Position numbers and translations under genes: made by a program
NCBI GenBank assembly: GCA_037318855.1
Contig: CP134874.1
Span: 2,418,598-2,482,597 of the forward strand
DNA from: Candidatus Sedimenticola sp. (ex Thyasira tokunagai)
GTDB taxonomy: Bacteria; Pseudomonadota; Gammaproteobacteria; Chromatiales; Chromatiaceae
DNA length: 64,000 nucleotides
Direction: 5' to 3'
Shown: piece by piece, positions 19,178 through 28,368 of the stretch
Position numbering within the stretch: position 1 is the stretch's first letter
Layout: each line of letters opens with the position of its first letter
The notes under the pieces: generated by a model
The model's database searches: none
What the model was told of the DNA's origin: nothing
Seen by the model: the letters and a program-made list of their open reading frames with translations, nothing else

Positions 19178-22100
19178 ATGAAAATCGGTACAGCTGCACG
19201 TTTGCAAGAGCTCAACAAAGCACTGGATGCTGTTAAGTCGCTAATGCTACAGGACCGACAACAGTTGGCCAGGGCGCCCGCCTGGTACGATAGCAATATG
19301 CCTACTGGCAGGCTTGATCGCCGCAAGCGGATTACAGCTATGAAACTGCGCCGGTCTGAAAAGCGCCTGAGGCTTAACCGCAAAGTGTACCTGGAACTTA
19401 AGAGGGAAATTCGTCGCGTAGCAGAGCGACGTGCCGATTGGCGTCTCTGTAAAAAAAGGGCACTGCGCTGGATAAATGCAGTGGAGGATGCGCGAACTCT
19501 AATTCGTACCTTGAAGCGTGATCCCGCGAATAAGGTGCTGATGGAACGGGTACGCTATAGCGTGCGTGATCTGAAGGCTGTTCTGAGCTATAGGAACCGC
19601 CAACCTACGGGGAAATTCCGTACGTTGGCGCAGATAAAGCAGACTCCACGGGTGGCTGAGTCAAAGCTGCAGCGCATTGTTGAAGATATACTCTATACCG
19701 TGTGCACGGGGCCGGCTGACAGCCCGCAGGATGAAGTTATCGGCACTACCGACGCCAATGTCGGGGTGATGCTACCTCTACACCTTGAAACGCTATTCCC
19801 GACCGCAACGGGAGGGAGGCGGCAACTGTGGCTAAGGGTAACACCAGATAATATTTGGGTTAATCGGTTTAATCCAAAGGCGACCCCCATTGAAGTAGAG
19901 GCCTATCGCCAATTCGTTAAACAGATACCGATGGCGCTGGACGATCCTGACGACATGGCACCGCTATGGGCGCAGCTTTGTGATGCGGTGGGTGCAGAGC
20001 GTGCTGCATGGTTGCGTCAGCACATCCGTATAAATAACCGTTTACCGGAAGGTGAGCAAGATATTTTTGAGCCAAACTCTACAGTTGATGAAGCCCCGGT
20101 CAGCCATATAGAGGGGTTTCCGCCGCGTCTGGAAGTATGGGTGAACCTGAATAATGGTACGACACGTCAGATTCACTCTCTCGATATCAAACGCGACCAG
20201 TTGCATATGGATCTGGTCGCTCCCAGCGAAGCCGGCGGCAAACCTGCATGGTGGCACGACTGGGAGGCCGCCAAGGCAGTGGGGCTAGGTGCCGAGATCG
20301 ATCTTGGCGCTATTCAGCCGGATGAGATAGAGGCTTTGTATGTTGTCGGCATCAGTGACAAGTCACCTGATACCCTGCTCAAGGCCAAAGAGCAAGCGGG
20401 TGAGCTGGCGGTGATGCCACTGGGTACGGCAACCAATAGTGTCAGTGGCGAGACGGCAGGCGTGAATCAATCCTATGCTGACTGGTTTGACGTAGCCAAC
20501 ACTTCACTTGGGGATGGGGGCTATGCAACGGCCAATCTGGGACTGGCTTTGACCGGCAACTCCGGGTTGTTCAGGGCATTGATCAATGGTGATTACGACC
20601 ACTATAACCCTAACCAGGCGATGGTACGTTCTCTATGGCAGGCACTGTGGGGGCATTGCCTACGTCACATCCTGGATATGGGCGACAAAACAACCGATCT
20701 TGGCCTCTGGGCGGCGAATAACCTGATTCCGGAAGGTCCCATGCCGCCTCTACAGGTTGGCTCTAATCCTTATGGGATATTGCCAGTAACCAGTCTGGAA
20801 CAATGGCGTCCCGATGATCAGGACCCACGTATTGAGCAACAGTTGCTGCAAAAACTGATTAAGGCCCGGCAGCAACTTTCGGTCGCTGCAGAACAGGAGG
20901 GTACGGTAGAAGGCGCTGACACAGAAGGTTTGATGGAGCTGTTGGGGCGTACCGCTCACAGTAGTGCATATCGTTACCGGCCTTTTGTCTCACTGGATTT
21001 CCTCTATCGCGCCATTTTTGAATTGGGTGGTGTGGTTGATTATAACGATCTATTGCAAGTATGGCGGGAGCAAGCTGACAGCTTAAATGCATTCTCTTTC
21101 GAACCGTCACGTAAATATTTGACCTTAGGATTCCCCTCAAAACTGAGGTTACCTCTGGTGACTCCGGATAATACACCGGGAGTTGAACTGTCCGATTGGC
21201 TCCAGCGGCTAAGAGGTGTGCATGAGTCAAGCATGGCCGATCCACGTAAATCACGAGAGTTATTCAATCCTCTACCGAATAGTCTGCTATTCAGGCTACT
21301 GCTACAGAACAAGTTGCAGCAGGCGGCTGAAGTTGTGCGGCAATCATCGAGTCAAAAAGTTGAGCCTGGATTGGAACCGGTAGTAACAGGGTCTGCGAAC
21401 TTTACCAATCTGGCCTCTAATGTTCACCAGTTCAACCCAGCAGGCATGAGGGATGTAAGCGAATATTCCCTGTATGACTTCATGTCTTCAGCGATCAACC
21501 GTTTGGCTGAAGAGCCCCATGATGTGTTGGAGCGTGTATTTAGATCCTGTTTGGATACTGCAGCTTACCGGATTGATCCTTGGGTTAATGGTATTGCATG
21601 GCGGCGTTTGACACAGTTGCAGCAACAGTCGCAGACGCGCTATAAACTCTGTGCCTATGGTTGGGTGGATAAACCCGACAAGGGTGAGCCGGGACTGACA
21701 AAAGGCGGGTTGCTGCACGCTCCTGGAGATAGTCAGCTAATGACCTCTGTGGTACTGCGCGATAAAGCGCTTCGTGAAACGGACGGGCTATGGAATATAA
21801 ATATCGAATCAGATTCGGTTAGGTTAGCCAGCTGGTTTGCCAAAGAGGTGCGGATTGGGGCCAATATCAGTGAAGTCTGTGGTCGGGAAGTAGAGCGGAT
21901 TCTTGCAACAAAATCACAGGTTGAGCAAGCGAGAAAAGACTTTCCACTGAGGGAAGAGCATGATGGCAGGCGTACCTGTGATGGACTGGCTTTTCTTGAA
22001 GCCTTCGATCCGGACGCACAGGTTAACAATTTGGATTCTTCGGTCATTAACGCATTGGTTGAGGTACAGAGGGCACTTGATACCTATGCTGATTTGCTGG

Positions 22101-23563
22101 TGGCGGATGCTGTGCATCAAGTTGTCTCAGGACGTGGAGAAGCTGCCTCGGAATCAATGGATGCGGCAGCCGGTCTGGGTAAACCGCCTGAACTGGATGT
22201 GATCAAAACAAAGCGTAGTGCTCGCGGGGTTAGCACTACTGTACTATTTGCATTGCCGGCAGTAGAGGAGCCTGAGCTGGACCCCGCACTAACCCAAAAT
22301 CCTAAGGAGTTGGCGGATGCTTCGGTTTTTTCTTATCTAAATCGTGTTCTGGGTGAAAGTAATGATCCTCGTTGGAGTTGTTTGATAGAAGACATTAACG
22401 GTGATTTGATTGCACGCAACCTGAATGAGATCAACTTGTCACCCTGTGATGCCGCAACTCTTGATACCGGGAAACTGAAAATGTTACTGCTTGGCGCAGT
22501 AGAAAATAGCCTTCAGGTATTGGAGGAGCAGTCACCGCTATTGCATAGCCATGCACAATTGAGAATGCTGATAGCTGCGATGGGGGCAAGACCTGCTCTT
22601 CAACAAGATGTTAATGCTGTGTTTGGGCAGGAGAGCAATATTACACAGGCAGAAATACTGAGGAAACGTATTAATAGTTTGTTATCAGCCGCTGATGCAC
22701 TGCTGATAGCTATTCAGGCTGCCGGGAGTGATGAGGAGAAGCGGACTCAGCTCCTTCATGCCAGCCGATGGGGAATTGTTGCTGATTATGATGCAGGCAT
22801 TGATACACAGTTGCAGCTGGTGCAACAAGGATTGGTTGAACGGATTAATAGTGTGGATAAATCCAAATTGGACAGCCACTCTTTTGATCAATGCGCCCGC
22901 GTACTTGCAGAACTCGCAACTGCTGATGGTCAGTACCCCATTACTCTGCCCTATGAAACATCATCACTTGAGAAGATAAGCACAAATCCCGACACTGATA
23001 TGCCTGAGGATGATGACTGGCTTTCCACAATGGCGGCTATACAGCGCCCACTGGCACGGCTGGAAGCCTGGCAATTGGAGCGTCTGGTTGCTGGAGAAGG
23101 GATATTGGAGCAGTGGTGTAATAGAGTCGGCGATATTTGGCAAACTCAAGTAAAAACATCTGATGATGGTGAGCCCCTTGGTAGTCACCTGACTATGGCC
23201 TATGGGTCGCCAGATGCTTTCTCTGGTTTGCCACAACAGAAGGTTGCATTCAGTGTCATTGGCCATTGGGGGGAAAGTGTCCCGCTACAGGAGCACAATA
23301 CGGCGGCGGCATTCGGCTTTAATGCACCCTCTGCTCGTGCACCACAGGCCATCTTGCTGGCAGCGCCGCCAGTTAATGGACAACTACTGAATAACCGGCA
23401 ACTGGTTCAGATTCTGGCAGAAACCCGGCAGACACTAAGAGCCCGAATGGTTTCACCAGAAAGTCTGTCTGCATATGCTGCAGCATTACCCACAACTGTT
23501 TTTAGTTCTACTGGTAGCACGGCCGTTAAGCTGACACCAGAACCTGTTGGAAATGGGGGCTGA
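19178..23563 (+). CDS. Giant uncharacterised protein (cluster protein C)
   Basis: 1461 aa, start ATG 19178 behind an AGGG. The N-terminal ~160 residues are strongly basic and helical (RRKRITAMKLRRSEKRLRL). The middle contains PMPPLQVGSNPYGILPVTSL, a motif I associate with very large uncharacterised proteins found beside DUF6603 genes. The remainder is long alpha-helical sequence. No signal peptide, membrane segment or enzymatic motif is seen. It lies 36 bases after gene B and 2 bases before gene D. Confidence 0.75.
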   Translation: MKIGTAARLQELNKALDAVKSLMLQDRQQLARAPAWYDSNMPTGRLDRRKRITAMKLRRSEKRLRLNRKVYLELKREIRRVAERRADWRLCKKRALRWINAVEDARTLIRTLKRDPANKVLMERVRYSVRDLKAVLSYRNRQPTGKFRTLAQIKQTPRVAESKLQRIVEDILYTVCTGPADSPQDEVIGTTDANVGVMLPLHLETLFPTATGGRRQLWLRVTPDNIWVNRFNPKATPIEVEAYRQFVKQIPMALDDPDDMAPLWAQLCDAVGAERAAWLRQHIRINNRLPEGEQDIFEPNSTVDEAPVSHIEGFPPRLEVWVNLNNGTTRQIHSLDIKRDQLHMDLVAPSEAGGKPAWWHDWEAAKAVGLGAEIDLGAIQPDEIEALYVVGISDKSPDTLLKAKEQAGELAVMPLGTATNSVSGETAGVNQSYADWFDVANTSLGDGGYATANLGLALTGNSGLFRALINGDYDHYNPNQAMVRSLWQALWGHCLRHILDMGDKTTDLGLWAANNLIPEGPMPPLQVGSNPYGILPVTSLEQWRPDDQDPRIEQQLLQKLIKARQQLSVAAEQEGTVEGADTEGLMELLGRTAHSSAYRYRPFVSLDFLYRAIFELGGVVDYNDLLQVWREQADSLNAFSFEPSRKYLTLGFPSKLRLPLVTPDNTPGVELSDWLQRLRGVHESSMADPRKSRELFNPLPNSLLFRLLLQNKLQQAAEVVRQSSSQKVEPGLEPVVTGSANFTNLASNVHQFNPAGMRDVSEYSLYDFMSSAINRLAEEPHDVLERVFRSCLDTAAYRIDPWVNGIAWRRLTQLQQQSQTRYKLCAYGWVDKPDKGEPGLTKGGLLHAPGDSQLMTSVVLRDKALRETDGLWNINIESDSVRLASWFAKEVRIGANISEVCGREVERILATKSQVEQARKDFPLREEHDGRRTCDGLAFLEAFDPDAQVNNLDSSVINALVEVQRALDTYADLLVADAVHQVVSGRGEAASESMDAAAGLGKPPELDVIKTKRSARGVSTTVLFALPAVEEPELDPALTQNPKELADASVFSYLNRVLGESNDPRWSCLIEDINGDLIARNLNEINLSPCDAATLDTGKLKMLLLGAVENSLQVLEEQSPLLHSHAQLRMLIAAMGARPALQQDVNAVFGQESNITQAEILRKRINSLLSAADALLIAIQAAGSDEEKRTQLLHASRWGIVADYDAGIDTQLQLVQQGLVERINSVDKSKLDSHSFDQCARVLAELATADGQYPITLPYETSSLEKISTNPDTDMPEDDDWLSTMAAIQRPLARLEAWQLERLVAGEGILEQWCNRVGDIWQTQVKTSDDGEPLGSHLTMAYGSPDAFSGLPQQKVAFSVIGHWGESVPLQEHNTAAAFGFNAPSARAPQAILLAAPPVNGQLLNNRQLVQILAETRQTLRARMVSPESLSAYAAALPTTVFSSTGSTAVKLTPEPVGNGG

Positions 23564-23565
23564 TT

Positions 23566-25083
23566 ATGAGTGACCGTTATGAATTGAATCACCGTCTGGA
23601 GCCCGAAACCCCAGGAGGTGATCTGGAAGTGGGTTTCAGGGCTCAGGTACAGGACCCCGCCTGGATGCTTGGTCAGCAGTGGCGAATGGGCGAACATGCG
23701 GGGGAGAATGCCGGCTCCCCCGTTCTGGTGGAAGCCAAAGTGGAAGAGTCGAATATAGAGGGGCACTCTTCAGCCGCTTATTTGGATCCAGCCAATACCC
23801 CACCGGAAGCCATTATTGAGGGCGAGGTGGATGACTGGTGGACCATCGGGCGGCGTCTCCAGTATGGGCGCGAGTTATGGAAAAAACTGGAGCAGGTCCC
23901 TGGTCAAGCACCACCGGAAGAGCTGTGCTGCGATAGCTTACCGGTACCCTATCAGCGGCTCAATAATCGTCAGATACCAGATGGTCTGAAAATCTATCAA
24001 CAACATGTAAACCTGGGTTTGGACGAAGATCTGTTCGAGAAAGTGCCACGTCAATACGATGCCTGGGAATATCAGCAGTTCCACTATGATGACTCATTCA
24101 AGGCAGGGGGTAGTGAACTGCAGGTGAAGCGCCACACCGGCGGCCATGTCGACTGGTTTTCGGCAGATGCAGATGGTGTACTACCCAGTGCGACAACTCA
24201 GAAAGATGTCAGGGTTTATCCCAGTCGCCTACGCTACCCCGGAGCCCCCCATCCGCGCTGGTGGCAGGTTGAAAATCACCAGACTGATATTGGTGGTTAT
24301 CCCCCAGACCAAGGACATTTTGCTACCTTGCTGGTTATCGATCTAGTGATGTCTCATAGTGATGATTGGTTTACTTTTCCGGTGCAAACTCGTTCGGGAG
24401 CTGTAGTTAGTCTGAAAAATGTCACGGTAACTGACGGATTTGGCCGTAAATACTATCCGGAGGCACCTAATGATTGGCACCTTTTTAAAACCAAAGGGCT
24501 ACCTGAAAATCACCTGGTTGTCTGGCCAACCATTACAGCACCCATGCAAGGTGAGATTCTGGAAGAGGTAATTCTTGGAATTGATGAAGATGCCAATCGT
24601 GTCTGGGCAATAGAGCAGCGGATTGAAGGGCGTGCCACAATTACGCCTGAAGTCGATAAAACGATTAACTCGGCAACTCCGGAAGGTGAGATACCGAGTT
24701 CTCAAGATGAGACCGCTTGGCGGTACCGGCAAAGCTCCGAGATGCCTTACTATTGGCACCCCTATGAAATTACTGAAACTAATATAGGTGAGCGCCTTTA
24801 TGTACAAGGACGCTTGGCAGATTATAGTAGCGGTGAGGCGGTATATAGGCCTGAGCCAGTGGTACGCTTATTGAATGATCCGGTCGCCCCCGTTGATCAG
24901 CCTCCACACTATATTGCACCTGCAGCGATTCCTCCGACGGGTCTTCGATTGCAAAGGCGTAATAAATTGGGCCGGCGAGTAGATGGTAAACCCGTTCTGT
25001 GGATACAGCGCGAGCGGCTGCCATTGCTGGGACCGCCGATATCGGGCTTACGCTTCGATGTATTGGAAGAAAAACCGCTATAG
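23566..25083 (+). CDS. Uncharacterised protein (cluster protein D)
   Basis: 505 aa, two bases after the stop of gene C. Near the N-terminus DPAWMLGQQWRMGEHAGENA followed by GSPV matches a motif (DPLWMLxRQWQxGEFxGEDA) I recall from uncharacterised proteins in similar clusters. It is rich in Trp, Tyr and Pro and appears beta-structured, with no export signal. It closes the operon; no terminator was identified in the 300 bases that follow. Confidence 0.75.
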   Translation: MSDRYELNHRLEPETPGGDLEVGFRAQVQDPAWMLGQQWRMGEHAGENAGSPVLVEAKVEESNIEGHSSAAYLDPANTPPEAIIEGEVDDWWTIGRRLQYGRELWKKLEQVPGQAPPEELCCDSLPVPYQRLNNRQIPDGLKIYQQHVNLGLDEDLFEKVPRQYDAWEYQQFHYDDSFKAGGSELQVKRHTGGHVDWFSADADGVLPSATTQKDVRVYPSRLRYPGAPHPRWWQVENHQTDIGGYPPDQGHFATLLVIDLVMSHSDDWFTFPVQTRSGAVVSLKNVTVTDGFGRKYYPEAPNDWHLFKTKGLPENHLVVWPTITAPMQGEILEEVILGIDEDANRVWAIEQRIEGRATITPEVDKTINSATPEGEIPSSQDETAWRYRQSSEMPYYWHPYEITETNIGERLYVQGRLADYSSGEAVYRPEPVVRLLNDPVAPVDQPPHYIAPAAIPPTGLRLQRRNKLGRRVDGKPVLWIQRERLPLLGPPISGLRFDVLEEKPL

Positions 25084-25287
25084 TGTTCTCAGGCGGACCC
25101 CCCCCTTACTGTCGGCGATCCCATTAACGCTGGTCTTGCGTTATCGAGGTAATTTTATATTTATGCTGAAGTGGCAGGGTATAAGGTACCCGTATGGGCG
25201 GCTGATAAGTCGATACAAGTGAATAGCATTGAAAAACCAGTATCAAGGCAGGTATGGAATAGAGTGCGACATATACCAGAGTTACGC

Positions 25288-25402
25288 CTACTCCTTTCCT
25301 CCGTCCAATAACTCAAGCTCTTTCAGCAGCAGTTTTTTCTTTGCCGCTTGTTCACCCATCCTGGTCATGATTTTATGGATTTCTTCGGTATCATTAGTGG
25401 GC
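25288..25402 (-). pseudogene. 3' remnant of coiled-coil gene, separated by an inserted hairpin block
   Basis: On the minus strand a frame after an in-frame TAG reads EEIHKIMTRMGEQAAKKKLL and ends ELELLDGGKE-stop. It looks like the helical C-terminus of the membrane coiled-coil gene at 25650-26198, whose own reading frame ends unnaturally inside the hairpin block between them. The junction is inferred; no target duplication was found. Confidence 0.45.
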
Positions 25403-25690
25403 TAAGCGAGTCTTCGATTTCGTGATGCAAAACGGGACATCCAAGTCCCCCTTTTGCACTCAATCTTTGACAGCCTATTAGTGCCCCGGCCGTCCTGGTC
25501 ACTGACCGCTACGCGATAACATCGCAAGCTCGTTACCGCTTCGCAGTCAGTTCCCAGTGACTGGACGCCGTGTTCGGATGCCTACTTTGCTTCCTCTGGC
25601 GCGCTACGCGCACGACGGGTAAGCAGTGCGGCCTCACGGCTACCGGGGATTACCAGCCTTCGCTTCGCTCTCCATGGCTGGCAGCGAATG
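25403..25690. repeat. Hairpin-rich insertion-like element
   Basis: About 285 bases composed of successive stem-loops: TGCAAAA-c-GGGAC/GTCCC-cc-TTTTGCA (25426-25457), a 65-base structure with outer arms GTCACTG/CAGTGAC (25498-25562) whose inner 20-base arms pair at ~16 positions, and CCAGCC/GGCTGG (25653-25681). It is richer in GC than its surroundings, contains no ORF and lies inside what appears to have been one gene. A small non-autonomous element or structured RNA is likely. Confidence 0.45.
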
Positions 25691-26198
25691 TATCCATCTC
25701 GGCTTTTTGCAATTCGGTAATCCTACCGTTCACGATTTCAAGATGTTTGAGAAGATTTTGCTTTCGATCCGCTGTTTGTGATTGCTGAAGAGTCGTAATA
25801 TCAGTTTCGGTGTCTTTAGCCAAAGTTGACACTCTATCGGCAGTTTCCATCATGCCTTGCATGAGGTTCTCAACTATCTGATGTTGCTGCTCCATCTTGG
25901 TTCGAATATTTCGGATCTCATCTGCATCCGCTTTTGCCTGTACGGTTATCTTTCCGACTGCCCCAAGATCCACCTCTACGATACGTTCATAAAGTGTGAG
26001 AAAGGTGCCGCAGAACAGAAGTATCACCGCAAATGAAATGATACGTTTCACCTCAATTGTGCGGAATAACAGTGTATAGGCGGCAACAATTACACCGATG
26101 ATCAGTAGTGCTGTACCCGCAATTTCTATCGCTGAGATCTCTTCGATTATGGGCATGACTAATCCGAACTCCATTTGAGAAAAGTAACATGTGAACAA
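25650..26198 (-). CDS. Membrane-anchored coiled-coil protein, 3' end altered by insertion
   Basis: 182 aa. Two hydrophobic helices (IAGTALLIIGVIVAAYTLLF and ISFAVILLFCGTFLTLY) precede a long coiled coil (ADEIRNIRTKMEQQHQIVEN onward). A shorter start at MPIIEEIS (26156) would remove a poor N-terminus. The last ~10 residues (SHGERSEGW) are encoded by the adjoining hairpin-rich element, so the natural C-terminus was probably lost. Function unknown; it resembles generic methyl-accepting/scaffold-like membrane coiled coils. Confidence 0.55.
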   Translation of the reverse strand: MFTCYFSQMEFGLVMPIIEEISAIEIAGTALLIIGVIVAAYTLLFRTIEVKRIISFAVILLFCGTFLTLYERIVEVDLGAVGKITVQAKADADEIRNIRTKMEQQHQIVENLMQGMMETADRVSTLAKDTETDITTLQQSQTADRKQNLLKHLEIVNGRITELQKAEMDTFAASHGERSEGW

Positions 26199-26272
26199 AA
26201 TGTATCTGATGCACCTATGCTCACATATAATCCATTACCATTCCAGTTCCTGGCTTAAGTTAAAGATGCTAA

Positions 26273-26570
26273 GGGGCCACTGTGTAGAGGCATGGTTGAC
26301 CTGTCGAATGTCCTACAGGTATTTATATACTAGCGTTCAAGATGTACCTCATATATTGAGCGGAGCCAATATTTTTTGATTGCATTATGATCAAGTAGAT
26401 CATTATAAGGTTTCAGTTAGCAGGGTTGTTACATCCATAATGCCTATGTGGGAGAAAAACACCGTTTAAGGGATTGCAGAATTATCTAAGTGCCTGTGGA
26501 TAAAAATCTTCGGTCACTAGTGGGGAGTTCCATGATGAAAATGAGTAAATTTTACTCTAACCCTAATTTC
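26273..26570. repeat. Direct repeat DR-A (~295 bp), copy 1
   Basis: Nearly identical to 29683-29976: both run from GGGGCC through GTGTAGAGGCATGGTTGA, ATTGAGCGGAGCCAATAT, TTAGCAGGGTTGTTACATCC and ending CCCTAATTTC. They differ by scattered substitutions and small indels. Each contains ATGATC-N-GATCAT followed by TATAAG, which could be a promoter/operator. The two copies bracket the IS-split lipoprotein gene. Confidence 0.8.
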
Positions 26571-26583
26571 TCTCAGCTAGGGG

Positions 26584-26618
26584 CAAAAAAATACCGGAGT
26601 CGTAAAGACTCCGGTATC
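26584..26618 (-). terminator. Rho-independent terminator
   Basis: Perfect 11-bp stem ATACCGGAGTC/GACTCCGGTAT with a 4-base loop, followed on the minus strand by seven Ts. It lies 70 bases beyond the end of the split lipoprotein gene, which it would terminate. Confidence 0.85.
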
Positions 26619-26690
26619 GATCATGATGCCGATCTCTTCCACTCATTCATAGGTGACCGGATCAGATCATTTGCACAGCACCCATACTGA

Positions 26691-27283
26691 TCAGCGAGCT
26701 GAAACACCAAGTGCCTTCAGGGTTGCCACATTGAGATACCGGTCAACAGGCAATCCCTTATCACGCTGGAAGGCATTGACTGCTGCCATGGTCTCACTAC
26801 CGACCACGCCATCGATCTTACCCGATTCATAACCGGCCGCTTTCAGTGCGCTCTGGATCTCGGTAATACGAGCACCGGTCATATTGGTTTCACAAAGGAT
26901 AGATCGCCACTCCATGTGGCCTTCACTGGCAAGCTCCTGCTGGGTAATGGTTTTGTACTCGGCAGGTATAGTGATGCGCTTCTCCTTCGCTTCAGACAGG
27001 AGTTTCTTCACTTTCACCGTTTCATACTCCGCAGGAATATCCACTTTACGGGTAGTTGCTGCAGCGGTGACCACACGACGGGTTACATTTTTATACTCTG
27101 CAGGCTTTTCAACCAGGCAGACTTTCAGACCGGTACGGGTAGAGGCAGGGTGTTCCAAATTATGTACCTCGTGCCAGTCAAAGTGTGCATCCGCAACCTT
27201 CTTGGTAACCGCGACATTCTTGTATTTGGCGGGAATCTCTGTACTGCTTTCGATGGCATCCTCTACCAACTCACGCACTTTTA
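26691..27283 (-). pseudogene. C-terminal part of IS-split lipoprotein (peptidoglycan-binding domain)
   Basis: This is the 3' segment of the gene whose 5' part is 28369-29311. Removing the IS and one target copy gives PAEYKI joined to VKVRELVEDA in frame and a 511-aa protein. The segment contains more PAEYKT/V-type repeats and ends in a PG_binding_1-like domain (ITEIQSALKAAGYESGKIDG, GSETMAAVNAFQRDKGLP). In isolation it lacks a start and export signal. Intact relatives would be outer-membrane lipoproteins anchored to cell wall. Confidence 0.85.
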
Positions 27284-27291
27284 CAATCTTA

Positions 27292-28368
27292 CCTGATTAC
27301 CCACCAGGCTCAGCTATTGAGCCTGTGGTAGCCGCATAATGGAACCCTCTGAATATACGAGGGTTTCCATCATGCCAAAAAATACTATCCAGTTTCAAAA
27401 AGGGCTTGGTTTGCACGAATTTCTGGAAAAATATGGTACCGATACTCAATGCAGCCAAGCGTTGCATCGACTTCGCTGGCCAAGTGGATATGTTTGCCCA
27501 GAGTGCGGTAACGCAACGTGCTGCGAACTCAAAAGCCGCAAGATATACCAGTGCCATAAATGTCATCACCAGACATCGCTTACTGCGGGTACCATTTTTC
27601 ATGGCACAAAGTTGCCTTTGAGGAAATGGTTTCTGGCCATCTATTTGCTGACCCAGCGTAAAAAGAGCACCTCTGCCTTGCAACTGTCTCGTGAGATTGG
27701 AGTGAACTACAACACTGCGTGGAAGCTCAAGCACAAACTGATGCAGGTAATGATGGAACGCCAGGGTAAGAAAAAGCTGACTGGCCGCATTGAAATGGAT
27801 GATGCATATATTGGCGGTGAAAAACCTGGTAAGCGTGGACGAGGCTCCCGCAACAAAATCCCTTTCGTAGCCGCCGTTGAGACGACGCAGGACGGCAGGC
27901 CTTTGAAAATTCATCTGCGTCGTGTGCGTGGTTTTCGTAGTGCAGAAATTGCTCGATATGCCAAGTCCAGTCTGGTTTCTGGTAGCACTGTATTCTCTGG
28001 ATGGTCTCTGCTGCTTCAGAGCTGTCACTGATGCTGAATGCGATCATGTGGCCATTGTGACTGGTGGCGGTCGAAAAAGCGCACAGAGCTCCACCTTCAA
28101 GTGGGTGAACACCATGCTTGGCAACGTCAAGAATTCTTTGCAGGGAACTTTTTCATGCTATACGAAAAACATGTACCTCGTTATCTTTCCGAATTCGAAT
28201 ATCGGTTTAATCGTCGCTTCAATTTTCCAGAAATGATTGAGCGATTGCTCTTTGTTGCGTTGCGTACACCACCAATGCCTTATCGCTTCTTGAGAATGGC
28301 TGAGGTTTATGGGTAATCGGGAAACCTTATCGCTTCTTGAGAATGGCTGAGGTTTATGGGTAATCAGG
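27292..28368 (+). mobile_element. IS1595-family insertion sequence, copy 1
   Basis: Ends are CCTGATTACCCA and its inverse TGGGTAATCAGG. It is flanked by an exact 8-bp duplication CAATCTTA (27284-27291 and 28369-28376), as expected for this family. It is 1077 bp because the right end carries a 46-bp tandem duplication (about 28277-28368); the other two copies are ~1030 bp. Inserted in the lipoprotein gene, antisense to it. Confidence 0.93.
27339..28316 (+). pseudogene. IS1595-family transposase, frameshifted (copy 1)
   Basis: Zinc ribbon CPECGNATCC/CHKCHH followed by an ISXO2-like DDE domain (RIEMDDAYIGGEKPGKRGRG; HVPRYLSEFEYRFNRRF). An extra G in TCTCTGGATGG (~28000) ends the first frame after 230 aa, and an extra T near 28150 restores the frame for the C-terminal part. 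The translation probably starts at MPKNTIQ (27372). Comparison with the other copies shows an intact protein of ~314 aa. Confidence 0.88.

Noticed and set aside
25168..25311. Short rightward frame (GTG start) just after cluster gene D
   Set aside because: The residues (VAGYKVPVWAADKSIQVNSI) look somewhat protein-like, but there is no ribosome site, the upstream frame is interrupted by TAA, and no family is recognised.
26490..26690. 66-aa ORF after DR-A copy 1
   Set aside because: It crosses a rho-independent terminator and is not conserved in the second repeat copy.
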